Of a DNA stretch of 64,000 nucleotides, positions 44,112-52,934 are shown piece after piece. The notes beneath the pieces are model-generated. The model was not told where the DNA came from and did not search any database. It worked only from the letters and a program-made list of their open reading frames with translations. Origin of the DNA: Paracoccus kondratievae. Its GTDB lineage: Bacteria > Pseudomonadota > Alphaproteobacteria > Rhodobacterales > Rhodobacteraceae. The stretch lies in assembly GCF_009301415.1 (NCBI RefSeq), contig NZ_CP045073.1, positions 248,001 to 312,000 on the forward strand. Reading direction: 5' to 3'. The position numbers and the translations under genes are program-made. The number at the start of each line of letters is the position of its first letter. Positions within the stretch are counted from its first letter, which is position 1.

Positions 44112-45284
44112 ATGTTGATCGAGCGCCGTATCACCGAGACCGTGAAGTCCCTGCTGGACGACAGCCCCGCCGTTGCCCTGCTGGGGCCGCGCCAGGTAGG
44201 CAAGACCACGCTGGCCCAGGAGCTGGGGGATGCGCGCCCCTCGCTCTATCTCGATCTCGAATCCAGCGCCGACCGGGCCAGGCTCTCGGACCCCGAACTC
44301 TACCTTTTGGCGCATGAGGATAAGCTGGTCATCCTTGACGAGGTCCAGCGGGTGCCGGACCTGTTCCAGAACCTGCGCGGCCTGATCGACCGGGGGCGGC
44401 GCAAGGGGCTGAGGGCGGGCCGGTTCCTGCTGCTCGGCTCCGCTTCCATCGACCTGCTGCGGCAATCCGGCGAGACGCTGGCGGGCCGGATCGCATATGC
44501 CGAACTCGCCCCCCTCGATGCGCTGGAGGTTCCCGCTGCCGATCTGGACCGGCTCTGGCTGCGCGGCGGCTTTCCCGACAGCTTCCTCGCCAAGGGCGAT
44601 CAGGCCAGCCTGCGCTGGCGGCGCGACTTCATCCGCACCTATCTGGAGCGCGACATTCCCGCACTCGGCCCCCGCATCGCGGCCGAGACGCTGCGGCGCT
44701 TCTGGACCATGCTGGCGCATCGGCAATCCGGCCTGTCGAACGCCGCCGAACTTGCCCGCGCGCTTGGGGTCGATGCCAAGACCGTCGCCTCCTATCTCGA
44801 TCTGCTGGTCGATCTGATGCTGGTGCGCCGCCTGGAGCCCTGGCATGCGAATATCGGCAAGCGGCTGGTCAAGTCCCCGCGCATCTATGTGCGCGACACC
44901 GGCATCCTGCATGCCCTGCTGGGACTGACGACGCTGGACGACGTTCTCGGCCACCCCGTCGCGGGCGCCAGTTGGGAAGGACTGATCATCGAGACTGCCC
45001 ATGCCCTGATGCCGGAAGGGACGCAGGCCCAGTTCTACCGCAGCGGGGCGGGGGCCGAGGTCGATCTGGTACTGACCCTGCCCGGCGGCGCGGTCTGGGC
45101 CGTCGAGGTCAAGCGCAATCTGGCGCCGAAGGTCGAGCGCGGCTTTCACTCGGCCTGCGAAGACCTGCAACCTGTGCGGCGGATCGTGGTCTATCCGGGG
45201 GGCGAGGCTTTCCCGCTGCCGAACGGCATCGAGGTGATGTCGCTGCACCAGTTCGGGCAGGATCTGCTGGCGCTTCATCCGTAA
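44112..45284 (+). CDS. AAA_14 / DUF4143 ATPase
   Basis: 390-aa ATPase. The N-terminal AAA domain has Walker A LLGPRQVGKTT and Walker B LVILDEVQRVPDL. The C-terminal DUF4143 (restriction-endonuclease-like) part has ASWEGLIIE and EVDLVLTLPGG with VEVKRN, a possible PD-(D/E)xK-type core. Such proteins are common on mobile DNA and are thought to be addiction or defence modules; a role is not proven. Monocistronic, with an inverted repeat at the start and hairpins after the stop. Confidence 0.88.
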   Translation: MLIERRITETVKSLLDDSPAVALLGPRQVGKTTLAQELGDARPSLYLDLESSADRARLSDPELYLLAHEDKLVILDEVQRVPDLFQNLRGLIDRGRRKGLRAGRFLLLGSASIDLLRQSGETLAGRIAYAELAPLDALEVPAADLDRLWLRGGFPDSFLAKGDQASLRWRRDFIRTYLERDIPALGPRIAAETLRRFWTMLAHRQSGLSNAAELARALGVDAKTVASYLDLLVDLMLVRRLEPWHANIGKRLVKSPRIYVRDTGILHALLGLTTLDDVLGHPVAGASWEGLIIETAHALMPEGTQAQFYRSGAGAEVDLVLTLPGGAVWAVEVKRNLAPKVERGFHSACEDLQPVRRIVVYPGGEAFPLPNGIEVMSLHQFGQDLLALHP

Positions 45285-45350
45285 GCGATGCGTCCGCCCA
45301 GCGGGCAGTATTGGGGGATCGATCTTCTTCCTGGGCGGAGGAAGCTGGGT

Positions 45351-45414
45351 ACCGGGGCGCAGCGCCCGGTCCGACATTTTGCGGGTGGTACGAAAGTACC
45401 GGGCCCCGCAAAAT
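45351..45414 (+). terminator. Two consecutive hairpins after the DUF4143 gene
   Basis: First ACCGGGGCGC-a-GCGCCCGGT (45351-45370). Then ATTTTGCGGG ... CCCGCAAAAT (45376-45414) with an inner GGTAC-gaaa-GTACC stem capped by a GNRA loop. Probable terminator; the second structure is unusually well formed. Confidence 0.5.
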
Positions 45415-45505
45415 AATAGTCGGTCACTAATATTTGGCGAAATCCCCAAAAGTAGCCCATCCTAGCCTACAGATTAACCCGCCCTGCTGTGCGCTTCTGC
45501 GTCGA

Positions 45506-45799
45506 TCAGATGCCCCCGGACAGATCGTCCAGGAAGGCCTGTTCGTCAGGCATACGGCGGAAGCCGGCAGCCCTGACCTGCGCCTGAAGCGCTGCAATCG
45601 GCCCGCCGGAACCCGGCACCGGTTCGCTCGCGGCCAAGCTGTCGTAAAACCCGCGCTCTTCCGGCCCCATCGCGCCCAGATCGTCGTCCGTCGCCAGTGC
45701 GTAGAGCCGGCGGCAGGCGCTGACGTCAAGCCGCGTTGCCTTGGTTCTGCCGGCCGCGAGCCGCGCCAGGACCGGATAATCGCTGAGCAGATAAGTCAT
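45506..45799 (-). CDS. Hypothetical protein
   Basis: 97 aa from ATG 45799 (MTYLLSDYPVLARLAAGRTK), with GGAGAG seven bases upstream. It contains RRLYALATDDDLGAMGPEER and no membrane segment. Family not recognised. It is downstream of the ParE gene on the same strand. Confidence 0.55.
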   Translation of the reverse strand: MTYLLSDYPVLARLAAGRTKATRLDVSACRRLYALATDDDLGAMGPEERGFYDSLAASEPVPGSGGPIAALQAQVRAAGFRRMPDEQAFLDDLSGGI

Positions 45800-45887
45800 C
45801 ACCAAGCTCTCCACGCCCAAGGGGCGCATATGCCAATATTGCAATTTTACCCTTCGAGCATCGTGCCATCGCACAGACCCATGCTGG

Positions 45888-46175
45888 TCACAAATGCCGC
45901 TCGACGTCCTGTGCACCGTGCAGGATGCGGACGATTTCCAGCGTGTCGCCCAGATCCCGGAAGAAGATGACATGCGATCCGCTCAGGCATTTCAGATAGC
46001 CAGGCCGAACGTCAACCGGCCTGCCGCGCCCTTGCCCAGATGCCAGCGCGTGGCAGGTGTCGCGCAGTTCCTGCACATAGCGCCGGGCTTGCGCGAGGCC
46101 CCATTCGCCCTCCGTATAGTCCCAGATTGCCTCCAGATCGACCGTTGCCGCGACGGTGAAGGCCAACGCCTTCAT
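45888..46175 (-). CDS. parE: ParE/RelE-superfamily toxin
   Basis: 95-aa toxin: FTVAATVDLEAIWDYTEGEW, YVQELRDTCHALA and VDVRPGYLKCLSGSHVIFFR are typical ParE elements. ParE toxins poison DNA gyrase. Its ATG overlaps the stop of the antitoxin gene, the usual antitoxin-first order. Confidence 0.9.
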   Translation of the reverse strand: MKALAFTVAATVDLEAIWDYTEGEWGLAQARRYVQELRDTCHALASGQGRGRPVDVRPGYLKCLSGSHVIFFRDLGDTLEIVRILHGAQDVERHL

Positions 46176-46417
46176 GCGTTGCGACCGGCCATCTTGCGGG
46201 CAATGAACCGGTCGAGGTCGAAACCCTCCGCCCGGCCGGATTCCTCTCCGGCGATCAGGGCGTCCTGAAGGGCCTTTACCTTGGTCTCGTGCTCCTCCAG
46301 CAGCCGCAGCCCCGCCCGCACCACGTCGCTGGCCGAGCCATAGCGGCCCCCCTTCACCTGCGTGTCGATGAAGCTGACGAAGTGATCGCCGAGCGAAACC
46401 GAAGTGTTGCGGGACAT
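46172..46417 (-). CDS. parD: ParD-like antitoxin
   Basis: 81-aa ribbon-helix-helix antitoxin starting MSRNTSVSLGDHFVSFIDTQ with GRYGSASDVVRAGLRLLEEHE. It should bind ParE and repress its own operon. It likely stabilises the element in the chromosome. Confidence 0.92.
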   Translation of the reverse strand: MSRNTSVSLGDHFVSFIDTQVKGGRYGSASDVVRAGLRLLEEHETKVKALQDALIAGEESGRAEGFDLDRFIARKMAGRNA

Positions 46418-46521
46418 ACGGGCCTCCTGTGCGTCGATACCGGATATTACCAAGAAATCGTATCAGCCGCAATTGCCGGCTCTCTTCCGCCTGATGTGCA
46501 TATTGGCATAAGCGCATGCTG

Positions 46522-47883
46522 TCATATGCCCCTCTGCGATGAAGCGTCTGGTCGAGAGCCGCGCGAATTCGTCAGCGCCTGCACCGCCCGCGCCTGATCC
46601 AGCCGCGTCTTTGCCTCGCCGGTGAAGGATTGCCATACTGGCGAGGCCTCGATGACTCCGGCCAGGGTCGAGGCTGTGTAGGTCGTGCCGAACGCCTGCT
46701 TCGCCCCATGGGCTACATAGGCCACGGTTTCCGGCCATTTCAGCCAGCGCGGACTGGCATCGGCGAGGCGATTGACCCAACCCGCAACCCTGCGCAGGAA
46801 GCCGGACAGACCGCCGAGCAGCCCCCGACCTGTCAGCGGCTGGCGCAGGGCTTCCAGCCCGTCGCTGAGAACCGGCGCCAGCGCGTTGTGCATTTCGCGG
46901 TTGCGATCTGCATCGTGATGCGTCCAGGCGCCCATCTGCCCCGGCGTCTCCAGCCGTTCCAGCAGCACCGGATCAGCATCGACCTGTCGGATGGCGGCGA
47001 TCAGCCCGCCGGTCGCGATGGCATGCACCACCTCGGCCTCCCGAAGCCGTCTGGCGACCGTATCCTGCATGACCGCGTCGCGATGGCGCTCCTCCTCGTC
47101 GGCAAGGCGACGGGCTTCTGCGGCACGTTCGACGGCAATCTCGGCGTCCTTCTGCGCCTTCAGCCGTTCCTGTTCGGCCTTCCACGCTGCCCGATCCAGA
47201 CGGCGGCGGCGCGGCCCCGTCCGGGCCTGCCCATGCTTCGCGCCGACCGCGGCGTGATAGCGGTCCTGCCAGCCGCGCATCGCCTGCTTGTAGCTGCGAG
47301 ACGGCGAGCCGGACCAGCCGCTATCTTTGTGCCGGTCCTGCTCGCGATGGCCCTCGTGGCAGCGCTTGGCATCCATGCGCATATTGTCATCTGCACATAT
47401 GGGCACCGCCAGCACATGCACATGCGGGTGGGCTTCATCGAGATGCTCGACGATGCTCAGCACCTCGGCGCCGTTACGCGCGGCATCGTCTCTGGCGAAG
47501 GCGATCACGTCCCTGCGCCAGCGCAGATACTCGGCTTGGTCCATGTCCTCGACCGGGTCGGGAAAGCTGAAGACGCTGGCGATCATAACATGCGTGTCCG
47601 AGCGGATGGTCCGCAAGGCGTCCTTTCGATCCGGCTGCTCCTTGCGCAGCTGACGCAGCAGCTTGTTCTGCTCGGCGATGCGCTGTTCGATCAGGGCGAC
47701 CACCTCCGAGGGCCGGATGCCTTCGAGGATGGTGGGCGGCTGCGGATTTTCGACATGCGGGCAGGCCCCGTCCAGCCGCTCGGCCTCATCCGCGACCTCG
47801 CTGACCGACCGGCTCTTGCTGTTGCCCTTGCGCGAATAGGTCTGCTTGTGCGCGAAGATCGATTTGCCGCTACGCTCAGACAT
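46522..47883 (-). CDS. mob: MobV-type relaxase (Mob/Pre family)
   Basis: 453-aa relaxase. The metal-binding motif HLDEAHPHVHVLAVP matches the HxDE..PHxH signature of Mob/Pre (MobV) enzymes, which nick oriT for conjugal mobilisation. A long helical, Arg/Glu-rich C-terminus follows. The start is MSERSGKSIFAHKQ (47883), overlapping the rep-like gene end by 8 bp. No type IV secretion genes are present, so transfer would need a helper. Confidence 0.85.
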   Translation of the reverse strand: MSERSGKSIFAHKQTYSRKGNSKSRSVSEVADEAERLDGACPHVENPQPPTILEGIRPSEVVALIEQRIAEQNKLLRQLRKEQPDRKDALRTIRSDTHVMIASVFSFPDPVEDMDQAEYLRWRRDVIAFARDDAARNGAEVLSIVEHLDEAHPHVHVLAVPICADDNMRMDAKRCHEGHREQDRHKDSGWSGSPSRSYKQAMRGWQDRYHAAVGAKHGQARTGPRRRRLDRAAWKAEQERLKAQKDAEIAVERAAEARRLADEEERHRDAVMQDTVARRLREAEVVHAIATGGLIAAIRQVDADPVLLERLETPGQMGAWTHHDADRNREMHNALAPVLSDGLEALRQPLTGRGLLGGLSGFLRRVAGWVNRLADASPRWLKWPETVAYVAHGAKQAFGTTYTASTLAGVIEASPVWQSFTGEAKTRLDQARAVQALTNSRGSRPDASSQRGI

Positions 47884-48733
47884 AACGCAAGCCCTCGCTG
47901 AAGCCTGCGGCGCGCACTTCGCTGCGGGAAACCAGCTCCAGGTCCAGCGCCATACGGACCTGCCCGACGCTGAGCGTTCGACACAAAGGGTGACGGGATT
48001 TGATCCAGTCGGCAGTTTTTGCCGCATGCGCCGGGGTGGGCACCTGAGGCGATTCCGGCTCGTCCGCGATGTAATCGCGCCAGCGGCCCACCCTGAACCA
48101 GTTATCCGAGAAGCAGACCTTTGAGCGCGTATAGCCTGCGGTCTCCAGCGCATAGCGCTTTACAGCCGAGAGAAGCTTTTCATACCCGACCTCCTGCATG
48201 GCAGCCTCAACGTGGTGCAGGCAGGCCGCTTCGTTGCGACATCGGTCGGTTGGATAGGCCTTCAATATCTCAAGAGATTCAGCCGCCGCCTCGCGCGCGC
48301 CTGCGCGCGAAGGTGGTTTATGGATGGTTTCAGGATGGTTTGGGGTCCGCTGTGGACGGGGTACCGGGTCCGCAGCGGACCCCGTTCCGGGTTCACGGTA
48401 GACCCCGTCCTCTGTGGACCCCGTCTCATCATCGGGTTCGGCAATGCCCTCCAGGGTGCGGACGGCGGCAAGGGAAATGCGATAGACGACGGTAAAACCG
48501 TTCTTGCAGGCACGGCGGCCGGTCTCGATCAGGATGCCTTCGTTCAGGAATTCGTTGATCGTGCGCTTGACGGTGGTTTCGCCAAGCTCGGTGTAGCGCT
48601 GGATCGTTCCCTTGGAACACCAGATGCCCGACCCGTCATCGCTGGCCTTGTCGGCCAGAAACATGATGATCTGTTTTCGCACCGGACTACCGAAGCGCCG
48701 CCCGGCGCAAAGATTCGCGACCTTCCAGCTCAT
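47876..48733 (-). CDS. Helix-turn-helix rep-like protein
   Basis: 285-aa protein starting MSWKVANLCAGRRFGSPVRK. A winged-helix domain (QIIMFLADKASDDGSGIWCS then ELGETTVKRTINEFLNEGIL) resembles those of plasmid and island replication proteins. The C-terminal part (VCFSDNWFRVGRWRDYI) is also typical. The ATG has GGGGAGG upstream. The mob gene follows with overlap, so mob and rep form one unit. A replication role is inference. A truncated copy lies at 25014-25360. Confidence 0.7.
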   Translation of the reverse strand: MSWKVANLCAGRRFGSPVRKQIIMFLADKASDDGSGIWCSKGTIQRYTELGETTVKRTINEFLNEGILIETGRRACKNGFTVVYRISLAAVRTLEGIAEPDDETGSTEDGVYREPGTGSAADPVPRPQRTPNHPETIHKPPSRAGAREAAAESLEILKAYPTDRCRNEAACLHHVEAAMQEVGYEKLLSAVKRYALETAGYTRSKVCFSDNWFRVGRWRDYIADEPESPQVPTPAHAAKTADWIKSRHPLCRTLSVGQVRMALDLELVSRSEVRAAGFSEGLRYV

Positions 48734-48983
48734 GCTGCACCTCCCCACGGGGTTGCGCGGCGGGAAACTGTGACATATTCTTTTGTCAGAAGACCTTTGA
48801 CAGTGCCGTCGGATGGAGTGCCAGCTCCTCCGGCGGCTTTCTTTTGCACAGACAAGGCCCGGAACTGCGGGACACCTGCGTCATAACCTATTGATTTGTA
48901 TACTGCCGCATTGCACGAATGCGGGACACCACTTCGTTGATTTCGTTCAGTTTTCAGAAGAAGTGGTGGGCGACCCTGGAATC
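48351..48983. repeat. Right copy of a 0.6-kb direct repeat (rep start to att)
   Basis: 48351-48983 is over 90 per cent identical to 25017-25613, except for a 39-bp segment missing in the left copy. It spans the rep 5' part, its upstream region and the tRNA-Tyr 3' end. This marks two elements of one family integrated side by side. Confidence 0.85.
48805..48845 (+). terminator. Hairpin with T tract upstream of rep
   Basis: GCCG-t-CGGA-t-GGAG pairs with CTCC-TCCG-g-CGGC, then TTTCTTTT. On the plus strand it is terminator-like, so it may end an antisense transcript that starts within or near rep. The region between rep and tRNA-Tyr otherwise shows only a possible short minus-strand frame ending at the rep start (ending TPWGGAA). 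Confidence 0.5.
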
Positions 48984-49047
48984 GAACCAGGCATGGGTCT
49001 CCCCGGCGGAGTTACAGTCCGCTGCCGCACCTTGCAGCACGTCGCCC
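48964..49047 (-). tRNA. tRNA-Tyr (GTA), carrying attR
   Basis: Class II tRNA of 84 nt with acceptor GGGCGAC/GTCGCCC, anticodon loop CTGTAAC (GTA), a long variable arm and CCA at 48964-48966. Its last 20 bases (48964-48983) are repeated at 25594-25613, so it is the integration target and remains intact. Confidence 0.97.
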
Positions 49048-49214
49048 GCCGAACGCTTTCGGCGTGTGGAGGGGTGATTATCCCGCCCGGCGCAGGGCGT
49101 CAAGCAGGGATCAGGGGAAAAGTTGTGGCCAGCCATCTGTTTCGACCATCCCGCAGCAGAACTTGCAATTTCCCGCATTTTCTGCGCAGTCGGAACGACA
49201 GCCGGGGACAGGAT

Positions 49215-50012
49215 ATGGCCGAGAAACCGCAGAAAACCAAAAAACCCGCCTGGGTCATCGACAAGGAACGCGCCCGCCGCGCCGCCGCAGCCGAAACGCT
49301 GTGGCTATTCGGCCTGCATGCGGTGCGCGATGCGCTGGCTAACCCCCGCCGCGAAAAGCTGCGCCTGGTCGTCACTCGCAATGCGCTTGATCGTCTGGGC
49401 CCTCTGCCAGAGGGGACCGAACCAGAAATCACCGATGCCCGGACCTTTGACAAGGCCGTACCATTGGCACCCGACAGCGTCCATCAGGGCGCCGCACTGG
49501 AGGTCAGGCCACTTGCCTGGGGCAAGCTTGAGGATCTGGCGCTGTCCGGACCGGGGCGCCCGTTGATGGTGGCGCTGGACCGCGTGACCGATCCGCATAA
49601 CGTAGGCGCAATCCTGCGCTCGGCCGAGGTCTTTGGCGCACGGGCAGTTATCGCCCCGGCCCGCCATTCCGCACCCGAAACCGGGGCACTGGCCAAGACC
49701 GCCTCGGGCGCGCTGGAACGCCAGCCCTATCTGCGCGTCACCAACCTTGCCGATGCGCTGATCGAGCTGAAGGCCATGGGCTATACCGTCCTTGGGCTCG
49801 ACGGGACCGGGCAAGAAACCCTGCCCGAGACCCTGCGCGCCCTCTCGGGTCGTGCGATCTGCCTGGTGCTTGGCGCCGAGGGACCGGGGCTGCGCGAACG
49901 CACACGCGAAACCTGCGATCATATCCTGCGTATCCCGTTTGCAGCCGATTTCGGCTCGCTCAACGTCTCGAACGCGGCGGCCGTGGCGCTTTACGCCGCT
50001 TCACAGAGCTGA
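49215..50012 (+). CDS. rlmB: 23S rRNA 2'-O-methyltransferase RlmB-like (SpoU family)
   Basis: 265-aa TrmH/SpoU-type methyltransferase with a trefoil knot fold. An N-terminal RNA-binding part (TLWLFGLHAVRDALANPRR) is followed by the three SpoU motifs: LDRVTDPHNVGAILRSAEVFG, LVLGAEGPGLRE and GSLNVSNAAAVALY. The start is MAEKPQKTKKPAW (49215) with AGGA upstream. In E. coli RlmB modifies G2251 of 23S rRNA. It is transcribed away from tRNA-Tyr. Confidence 0.9.
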   Translation: MAEKPQKTKKPAWVIDKERARRAAAAETLWLFGLHAVRDALANPRREKLRLVVTRNALDRLGPLPEGTEPEITDARTFDKAVPLAPDSVHQGAALEVRPLAWGKLEDLALSGPGRPLMVALDRVTDPHNVGAILRSAEVFGARAVIAPARHSAPETGALAKTASGALERQPYLRVTNLADALIELKAMGYTVLGLDGTGQETLPETLRALSGRAICLVLGAEGPGLRERTRETCDHILRIPFAADFGSLNVSNAAAVALYAASQS

Positions 50013-50110
50013 GCGGTGCCATCACAACGGCGCTAGAAAGCGCCCGTCCCGGTTGAGAATCGCAAGGCGATTTGCCAGATCCATAGGCAACCCTCAGCCT
50101 ATGCGCAGCC

Positions 50111-50524
50111 ATGATTCGACCGATTCTCGCCAGCCTGTTCCTTTTCCTGCCCGCCAACGCGACGATGGCAGAGGATTGGGCGCTCGACGGTATGGACCCG
50201 GTCTCATACGGGATGGAGAATGCGGCCGTTCCGGGGCGTAACGATCTGGTCACCGTCTGGCGAGGTCAGGCCTGGCATTTTGCCAGCGAGCATAACCGCA
50301 ACCTTTTCGAAGCAAACCCCAAGGCCTATGCGCCGGGGTTGGGCGGACTTTGCGTCGTCGCCCTGTCCGAAGGGCGCTCAGAGCCCGGCAATCCGCGCTA
50401 TTTCGTGGTCATTGGCCAGCGAACCTATCTGGTGCGCTCTGAACGGGCACGCGAGCGGCTTTTAGCCGACCCACAGGGCATTCTGATGCGCGCAAAAGCC
50501 GTTTGGGTGCGACTTAATCCCTAA
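50111..50524 (+). CDS. Secreted YHS-domain-like protein
   Basis: 137 aa with a signal peptide (IRPILASLFLFLPANATMA). The mature part has LDGMDPVSYG and WHFASEHNRNLFEANPKAYAPGLGGLCVVAL, resembling YHS-domain proteins that may bind metal. The exact role is unknown. Monocistronic. Confidence 0.75.
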   Translation: MIRPILASLFLFLPANATMAEDWALDGMDPVSYGMENAAVPGRNDLVTVWRGQAWHFASEHNRNLFEANPKAYAPGLGGLCVVALSEGRSEPGNPRYFVVIGQRTYLVRSERARERLLADPQGILMRAKAVWVRLNP

Positions 50525-50586
50525 AAATTCACTTTCTCGTGATAACGATGGAACCATTTCGCCACAGTTCCCATTTATTTATTGGA

Positions 50587-50671
50587 CATGACCTCGGAAC
50601 GGTCATGTTCAGATCACTGTCCCTCGTTCCGCGACTTGCGCCCGGCCAGCACTCTGGACCGGGCGCTTTTT
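50587..50671 (+). terminator. Hairpin pair with T tract; possible small RNA 3' end
   Basis: ACATGACC pairs with GGTCATGT (about 50587-50609). GCGCCCGG-CCAG-cact-CTGG-a-CCGGGCGC (50638-50666) is followed by TTTTT. The second is a good intrinsic terminator. It lies too far from the YHS gene to be obviously its own, so an independent short RNA is possible. Confidence 0.55.
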
Positions 50672-50711
50672 CCATGCCACTTTCGGTTGAGATCTTTGGG
50701 GGAGGATCAGA

Positions 50712-51164
50712 ATGAATCTGGCCATACTTCGCGACACAGGCAGTTCGCCGGTTGATGACGACATAGCGCGGATCGCGCGCACCGCCCGCTGCATTGCCAT
50801 CGTCGGCCTGTCGCCGAACGAGGTGCGTCCGTCATGGGGCGTTGCGCGCTATCTGAAATCTCAGGGCTATCTAATCGTGCCGGTCAACCCGACGCATGCT
50901 GGCAGCATGATTCTGGATGAGCATGTCTATCCTGACCTGCGTTCGATCCCGCCCGAAATCGAGGTCGACATGGTGGATATCTTCCGCCGCGTCGACGCAG
51001 TGCCCGCCATAGTCGATGAGGCCATCGCTCATCTGCCGAAGCTGCGCACGATCTGGATGCAGCTTGGCATCAGCCATCCGCAGGCCACCGCCCGGGCGCG
51101 CGCCCGTGGTCTGACGGTGATCGAGGATCGTTGCCCCAAGATCGAATTCCCGCGCTTTCTTTGA
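50712..51164 (+). CDS. CoA-binding domain protein
   Basis: 150-aa Rossmann-like protein (CoA_binding_2, YccU family). It has CIAIVGLSPNEVRPSWGVAR, YLIVPVNPTHAG and LRTIWMQLGISHP. GGGGGAGG precedes the ATG. The substrate and role are unknown. Confidence 0.85.
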   Translation: MNLAILRDTGSSPVDDDIARIARTARCIAIVGLSPNEVRPSWGVARYLKSQGYLIVPVNPTHAGSMILDEHVYPDLRSIPPEIEVDMVDIFRRVDAVPAIVDEAIAHLPKLRTIWMQLGISHPQATARARARGLTVIEDRCPKIEFPRFL

Positions 51165-51233
51165 ATGAACAGGACCACAGATCGCGAAACAGCCCCTGCC
51201 CGCGATCCGTGGCCCTGATTGATTTCCGGACGA

Positions 51234-52253
51234 TCAGAAGCCCGAATAAAGCCCTTCGTAGATCGGGCCCAGCGTCCCCACCTCGAACAGCGAGCTGACC
51301 GAGGTGCCGTTCCAGATGTTCAGAATCGCCTGAGCAAACATCGGCGCCGTGGGTACGATGCGGATGTTCGTGGCCGATTTCACCTTGGCGCCCGGCTCGA
51401 TCGAATCTGTGATGACCAGCGATTTCATCACCGAATTCTGAACCCGCTCGACCGCCGGGCCGCTAAGCACACCATGGGTGATATAGGCGTGAACCTCGGT
51501 CGCGCCATGCTCGGTCAGCACCTGTGCAGCCTTGCACAAGGTACCAGCGGTGTCACAGATATCGTCAACGATGATGCAGGTCTTGCCGGTCACATCACCG
51601 ATCACCGTCATCTCGGCGACTTCGCCCGGCTTTTCGCGGCGCTTGTCCACGATGGCGAGCGGTGCGCCGATCCTTTGTGCAAGTTCACGTGCCCGGGCAA
51701 CACCGCCAACGTCAGGCGAAATCACCATCAGGTCCGACATGCGGTCACGGAAGTGATGTTTGATATCCAGTGCAAAGACCGGGGCAGCATAAAGGTTGTC
51801 CACCGGAATATCGAAAAAGCCCTGAATCTGGGCGGCATGCAGGTCCAGCGTCAGAACCCGGTCAACGCCTGCCTCGGTCAGCAGGTTCGCAACCAGTTTG
51901 GCGCTGATAGGCGTGCGGGCCTTGGCGCGGCGGTCCTGCCGGGCATAGCCGAAATAGGGGATGACCGCCGTGATACGTGCCGCAGACGAGCGCCGCAGCG
52001 CATCGGTCATGATCAGCAGCTCCATCAGGTTGTCGTTGGCCGGGTTCGAGGTCGGCTGGATGATGAACATGTCCTCGCCGCGGACGTTCTCATAGACCTC
52101 GACAAAGATTTCCTGATCGTTGAAGCGTTCGACCCGCGCCTCGATCGGGGCGACATTCATCCCGCGATGCATCGACATGCGGCGGGCGATCGCGGTGGCC
52201 AGAGGCCGGTTCGCATTTCCCGCGATGAGCTTGGGTTCGGTCATGGCCGGCAT
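51234..52253 (-). CDS. prs: Ribose-phosphate pyrophosphokinase
   Basis: 339-aa PRPP synthetase, supplying PRPP for nucleotides, His and Trp. Motifs are [32 protein letters not shown], the catalytic-loop VDKRREKPG and the PRPP-binding [13 protein letters not shown]. The start is at [15 protein letters not shown] (52253), after AGGACA; ATG 52244 is an alternative. Single gene. Confidence 0.97.
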   Translation of the reverse strand: MPAMTEPKLIAGNANRPLATAIARRMSMHRGMNVAPIEARVERFNDQEIFVEVYENVRGEDMFIIQPTSNPANDNLMELLIMTDALRRSSAARITAVIPYFGYARQDRRAKARTPISAKLVANLLTEAGVDRVLTLDLHAAQIQGFFDIPVDNLYAAPVFALDIKHHFRDRMSDLMVISPDVGGVARARELAQRIGAPLAIVDKRREKPGEVAEMTVIGDVTGKTCIIVDDICDTAGTLCKAAQVLTEHGATEVHAYITHGVLSGPAVERVQNSVMKSLVITDSIEPGAKVKSATNIRIVPTAPMFAQAILNIWNGTSVSSLFEVGTLGPIYEGLYSGF

Positions 52254-52334
52254 GGGCGTGTCCTGTCTGGATTCGTGCGATTGCACCCCGCTTAGCACCG
52301 GGCTAGCCTGCTCGCAAACCCCGAGGATAAAACC

Positions 52335-52934
52335 ATGGCGCATATCGACTATTACTTCGGCACACCCAGCCCCTGGGCCTATCTCGCCGGAAACCGGCTG
52401 GAGGAAATCGCCGCCCGGCACGGCGCAACGATCACCTACAAGCCTGTCGATCTGCTACAGCTCTTTGACCGCACCGGCGGCATCCGCCCGGCGAACCGCC
52501 ATCCCTCGCGCATGGAGTACCGCGCACAAGAGCTGCGCCGCTGGTCCGGACATCTGGGTCAGCCGCTGAACCTGAGGCCCGCCTTCTGGCCCGTGAACCC
52601 CGCGCCCTCGTCCTATGCGATCATTGCCGCGCAAGAGGCCGGCGGCGGCGATCTGGCTGGCCTGGTGCAAAGTTTCCTGCGCGGGGTCTGGGCAGAAGAG
52701 GCCGACATCGCCGATGACGCGGTGATCCGTGACAAACTCTCTGCGGCAGGTTTTGACCCCGAACTTGCCAACAAAGGCCTGTTCATCGGTGCCGAGACCT
52801 TTGCACGCAACCTTGAGCAAGCGGTCGAGGACGGCGTCTTTGGCGCCCCCTTCTACATCGTGCGCGAAACGGGTGAGCGGTTCTGGGGTCAGGACCGGCT
52901 GGACTTTCTTGACCGGCATCTGGCCTCACTGTGA
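52335..52934 (+). CDS. 2-hydroxychromene-2-carboxylate isomerase-like (DsbA family)
   Basis: 199-aa kappa-class GST/DsbA-fold protein: [21 protein letters not shown] with Ser/Pro instead of a CxxC, AENLEQ-type region and FGAPFYIV followed by [14 protein letters not shown] isomerases act in aromatic degradation and use glutathione; the real substrate here is unknown. Translationally coupled to the hydrolase (GTGA). Confidence 0.87.
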   Translation: MAHIDYYFGTPSPWAYLAGNRLEEIAARHGATITYKPVDLLQLFDRTGGIRPANRHPSRMEYRAQELRRWSGHLGQPLNLRPAFWPVNPAPSSYAIIAAQEAGGGDLAGLVQSFLRGVWAEEADIADDAVIRDKLSAAGFDPELANKGLFIGAETFARNLEQAVEDGVFGAPFYIVRETGERFWGQDRLDFLDRHLASL

